NCBI GenBank assembly: GCA_035635555.1 | Contig: DASQAT010000040.1 | Location: 1-64,000, forward strand | DNA length: 64,000 nt | Source: Candidatus Dormiibacterota bacterium | GTDB lineage: Bacteria; Acidobacteriota; Polarisedimenticolia; Gp22-AA2 | Reading direction: 5' to 3' | Shown: piece by piece, positions 61,432 to 64,000 of the stretch | How the letters are laid out: each line of letters opens with the position of its first letter | How positions within the stretch are numbered: the first letter of the stretch is position 1 | The notes under the pieces: model-generated | Databases searched by the model: none | What the model saw: only the letters and a program-made list of their open reading frames with translations | Told to the model about the DNA's origin: nothing | Program-made: the position numbers and the translations under genes

Positions 61432-64000
61432 TCACGGGCATGCCGCGGTGACGCGGGGCGCGCCGGAGGTAGTCGTGCCGTAGGTCCCGACGCCGCAGGC
61501 GTTCACGCCGCGCACCAGATAGTAGAAGCCCGGACGGGACGGCGGAGTGGTGGCATCCGTCACCTGGGTGGCGGTGTTTCCGGACGTCAGGCACGTCTCC
61601 GACGCGCCGCCTCCGACCGGCAGCTGCGAGATGAGGCCGCGCACCACGTCGTAGGTGGTCGCCGGTCCAGCCTGAGTGGCCAGGGAAGTCCACGAGAATG
61701 TCGGCCCCCCCGACAGGAACACGTCACTCGTGATGTCGGCCGGGACGGCCCAGAGGGTCGGGTCTTGCGGCGCGCAGTCGGTCGAGTTCCGGACTCCGTC
61801 GCCATCCAGGTCGGCAAGGACCTCGAGGACGATCGAGTTCGGATCGTGGTGGATCTTCCAGATCAGGTCGCCGCCAAGCGCAGGCAGGTTGGCCGCGGCG
61901 AACGACCCCACGGATGACGGGAAGGTCATGATGGTGAAGGTGTCGAGGTCCGCGGGGCTGAAGCCGTTCACCAAGGTGACGTTCAAGGTCCCCGCAAGGC
62001 CGGCGACGCCCGTGATGGCGGCGATGTCGTAGTCCGTCCCCGACGCCGGCCCGCCAATCTCGACGTCGTACGATGCTGCGGCGGTCTGCGTGTAGGTCCC
62101 GGAGATCGTCACCGCGCCCGGCGACAGCCCGGGCGCCAGGCGCCCCGCGTTGGTCACCGCGGCGGCCAGGGTGCCCGAGCCTCCGACGCTCCCGCCCTGG
62201 ATGTCGAGCGGTGTCGTGGAGGAGATCACGCCGCCCGCGACCGTCGTCGAGCCCGCGTTCTGCGTGTAGCCGGCGCTGAACGATAGCGTCCCCGACATCC
62301 CGCGGACGTTTCCTGCGTTGGTGAACGCCACGTTGCTGCTCGAAGTGCCGCCGCCGGCGGACTTCTGGAACGTGCCCCCCGCCAGGTTGTCGAACCGTGG
62401 CGCCGGGCTGGCGAGCAGAGTCATGGAGGTGTCCCCCTGGATGTCCCAGAGGCCGCTGTTGCGGATCACGGCCCCCGAGCCGGGGCGAACCGGGCCGCCC
62501 GTCCAGGTCGTTGTGCCGGCGGTGGCGAGCACCCGCCCGCCGGTGATGTCCTTGACGCTCGCGCCGCTGAAGGCGATGCCGCCGTTGGCGTTAGTCGTCC
62601 CGGTCCCGGTCATGCTCCCGGCGGTCCAGGTGATCGGGTCGGAGACCGTGACGTTATCGCTGCCGCGCAGTATCGACTCGGTCGCCGTGAGGGACAGCCC
62701 CGTCAGGTTGATCGGGTCGCCGCTGTTCAGCTCCAGGATCCCGAGCGCGAGCGTCACGCTCGTCCCGAGGCTCGTCACCGTTGCCGCAGGATTGAAACGC
62801 AGGAGCCCCGCGACTCCCGTCCCCGTGACGGAAGTACTGCCGGACACGTTGAACGATCCGGAGACGTCCAGCGTGGTGGCGTTGCCGACCACCACCGTCG
62901 TCGCGTCGAGAAACGATCCGGCGAGCAGGGAATAGGTCACGCCATTGAAAGCCAGCGTCGCGCCGGGCGAAGCGGAGAACGTCCCGTCGCCGGAGCCGCC
63001 GCCGATCAGGCTGACCGTTCCGCTCAGGACGGACAGGGCGCCGGCGTTTTCGAAGGGCAATTTGATGTTCAAGGTGCCCGTGCCCGCCGACCTCCGGAAC
63101 GTCCCCCCGGTCAGGTTGACGAACAACGGTGACGCGCCGCTCAGGAGATCCATCGTGTTGTCCCCCTGGACGTCCCAGACGCCGCTGTTGCGGATGAGAG
63201 CGCCCGCCCCGGCGCGGACGAAGCCCCCGGTCCAGGTGGTGGTGGCGGCCGTATTGAGCACCCGCCCGCCGGCGATGTCCTTGACGCCCGCCCCGCTGAA
63301 GGCGATGCCCCCGTTGGCGTTCGTCGTCCCGGTCCCGGTCATGGTCCCGGTGGTCCAGGCGATCGGGTCGGAGACCGTGACGTTATCGCTGCCGCGCAGC
63401 ATCGACATGGTCCCCGACAGGGACAGTCCCGTCAGATTGATCGGGTCGCCGCTGTTCAGCTCCAGGATCCCCAGCGCGAGCGTCACACTCGTCCCGAGGC
63501 TCGTCACCGTTGCCGCGGGATTGAAACGCAGGAGCCCCGCGACTCCCGTCCCCGTGACGGAGGTGCTGCCGGACACGTTGAACGATCCGGAGACGTCCAG
63601 TGTGGTGGCGTTGCCGACCACCACCGTCGTGGCGTCGAGAAACGATCCGGCGAGCAGGGAATAGGTCCCGCCATTGAACGCCAGCGTCGCGCCGGGCGAG
63701 GCGGAGAACGTGCCGGCGCCGGTGCCGCCGCCGGTCAGGCTGACCGTCCCGCTCTGGACCGACAGGGTGCCGTCGTTGTTGAACGGGAAGTTGGCGCTCA
63801 TCGTGCCGGCACCGGCGGACTTCCGGAACGTGGCCCCCGCCAGGTTGTCGAACCGCGGCGCCGGGCTGCCGAGAAGCATCATGGAGGTGTCCCCCTGGAC
63901 GTCCCACGTCCCGTTGTTGCGGATCACGGCACCCGAGCCGGGGCGAACCGGGCCGCCCGTCCAGGTCGTTGTGCCGGCGGTGGCGAGCACCCGCCCGCCG
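61432..64000 (-). CDS. Secreted beta-strand repeat protein, C-terminal 856 residues (cut by window edge)
   Basis: Beta-helix-type Gly/Thr/Ser-rich repeats of 243 residues, for example LDVSGSFNVSGSTSVTGTGV and TSLGTSVTLALGILELNSGD, repeated almost unchanged. A non-repeat region resembling passenger ends of surface proteins (GSGTLAAAVTNAGRLAPGLS) follows, then a DLDGDGVRNSTDCAPQDPTL calcium-type motif and a C-terminal domain ending YLVRGVNACGVGTYG. There is no autotransporter barrel. The same C-terminal domain closes the matrixin-like protein. The N-terminus with its presumed signal peptide is beyond position 64000. Confidence 0.85.
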   Translation of the reverse strand, partial: GGRVLATAGTTTWTGGPVRPGSGAVIRNNGTWDVQGDTSMMLLGSPAPRFDNLAGATFRKSAGAGTMSANFPFNNDGTLSVQSGTVSLTGGGTGAGTFSASPGATLAFNGGTYSLLAGSFLDATTVVVGNATTLDVSGSFNVSGSTSVTGTGVAGLLRFNPAATVTSLGTSVTLALGILELNSGDPINLTGLSLSGTMSMLRGSDNVTVSDPIAWTTGTMTGTGTTNANGGIAFSGAGVKDIAGGRVLNTAATTTWTGGFVRAGAGALIRNSGVWDVQGDNTMDLLSGASPLFVNLTGGTFRRSAGTGTLNIKLPFENAGALSVLSGTVSLIGGGSGDGTFSASPGATLAFNGVTYSLLAGSFLDATTVVVGNATTLDVSGSFNVSGSTSVTGTGVAGLLRFNPAATVTSLGTSVTLALGILELNSGDPINLTGLSLTATESILRGSDNVTVSDPITWTAGSMTGTGTTNANGGIAFSGASVKDITGGRVLATAGTTTWTGGPVRPGSGAVIRNSGLWDIQGDTSMTLLASPAPRFDNLAGGTFQKSAGGGTSSSNVAFTNAGNVRGMSGTLSFSAGYTQNAGSTTVAGGVISSTTPLDIQGGSVGGSGTLAAAVTNAGRLAPGLSPGAVTISGTYTQTAAASYDVEIGGPASGTDYDIAAITGVAGLAGTLNVTLVNGFSPADLDTFTIMTFPSSVGSFAAANLPALGGDLIWKIHHDPNSIVLEVLADLDGDGVRNSTDCAPQDPTLWAVPADITSDVFLSGGPTFSWTSLATQAGPATTYDVVRGLISQLPVGGGASETCLTSGNTATQVTDATTPPSRPGFYYLVRGVNACGVGTYGTTTSGAPRVTAACP
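62531..63999 (-). repeat. 729-bp tandem repeats within the secreted protein gene
   Basis: The same 12-base landmark ACCCGCCCGCCG (with minor change) occurs at 62531, 63260 and 63989, exactly 729 bp apart. Other landmarks, such as GTTGCCGACCACCACCGTCG at 62881 and 63610, show the same period. Units are in-frame (243 codons), partly identical over long stretches, and run off the window. Confidence 0.9.

Noticed and set aside
61432-64000. CRISPR-like or non-coding repeat array
   Set aside because: Repeats are 729 bp, in-frame and coding; no short repeat/spacer pattern.

Overview
The window is about 64 kb of GC-rich chromosomal DNA from a bacterium with a two-membrane envelope. It carries Tat and Sec signal peptides, lipoboxes, an outer-membrane beta-barrel ending in Phe, periplasmic cytochrome c and CuA proteins, and PhoD. 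The mix resembles uncultured Acidobacteriota: a Ser/Thr kinase fused to TolB-like and TPR domains, many secreted VCBS/thrombospondin-3 proteins, DUF6600, two ECF sigma/anti-sigma pairs and CIRCE-controlled groESL. That placement is inference from gene content; there is no rRNA or other marker here. I found no tRNA, rRNA, CRISPR array or complete insertion sequence.

Layout. 1-2.3 kb: groES-groEL (groEL cut by the window edge) behind a perfect CIRCE inverted repeat, preceded by an XRE-type regulator. 2.4-5.6 kb: fatty acid desaturase, then an ECF sigma / double-zinc-finger anti-sigma / membrane protein operon. 5.6-10.1 kb: secreted transglutaminase-like protein, a two-subunit Tat-exported molybdenum hydroxylase (IorAB type), and a YacP/NYN nuclease-like protein. 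10.3-15.3 kb: a deacetylase-SnoaL fusion, a frameshifted small exported protein, an SGNH protein with a same-frame upstream open region, and small secreted proteins. 15.5-19.6 kb: a secreted pair whose second member is a matrixin-like metalloprotease with VCBS repeats. 19.6-27.7 kb: kinase-TPR protein with an in-frame TGA where a Trp codon is expected, RnfD-like/DUF2330 pair, metallo-beta-lactamase/FAD oxidoreductase pair, DUF6600 protein. 27.7-30.4 kb: GIY-YIG protein and a B12-radical SAM protein fused to an exported-looking TPR domain.

30.4-34.0 kb is the most coherent candidate system. An ECF sigma/anti-sigma pair is divergent from a tightly coupled operon: Tat-signal metallophosphoesterase, free-standing CuA cupredoxin, cytochrome c lipoprotein and a private TatA. 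Two similar ECF-like promoter motifs face in opposite directions in the shared intergenic region, suggesting that the sigma factor controls both units.

34-55 kb holds cell-envelope and secreted functions: D-Ala-D-Ala peptidase, an 1850-residue FG-GAP/TSP3 protein, GT39 transferase, PQQ-type propeller, PhoD, a TAP-like hydrolase, a MopE-type protein, a beta-barrel and a class V aminotransferase. 55.5-61.4 kb looks less GC-rich and eroded: an unknown membrane protein, a truncated quinone oxidoreductase, clusters of GTTAAC and GTTCGAAC palindromes, a CPBP protease, a PASTA protein flanked by 69-bp direct repeats that overlap a possible transposase remnant, and a DUF4386 protein. From 61.4 kb to the edge is a secreted protein built from 729-bp tandem repeats. 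Its C-terminal domain resembles that of the matrixin-like protein at 16-19.5 kb.
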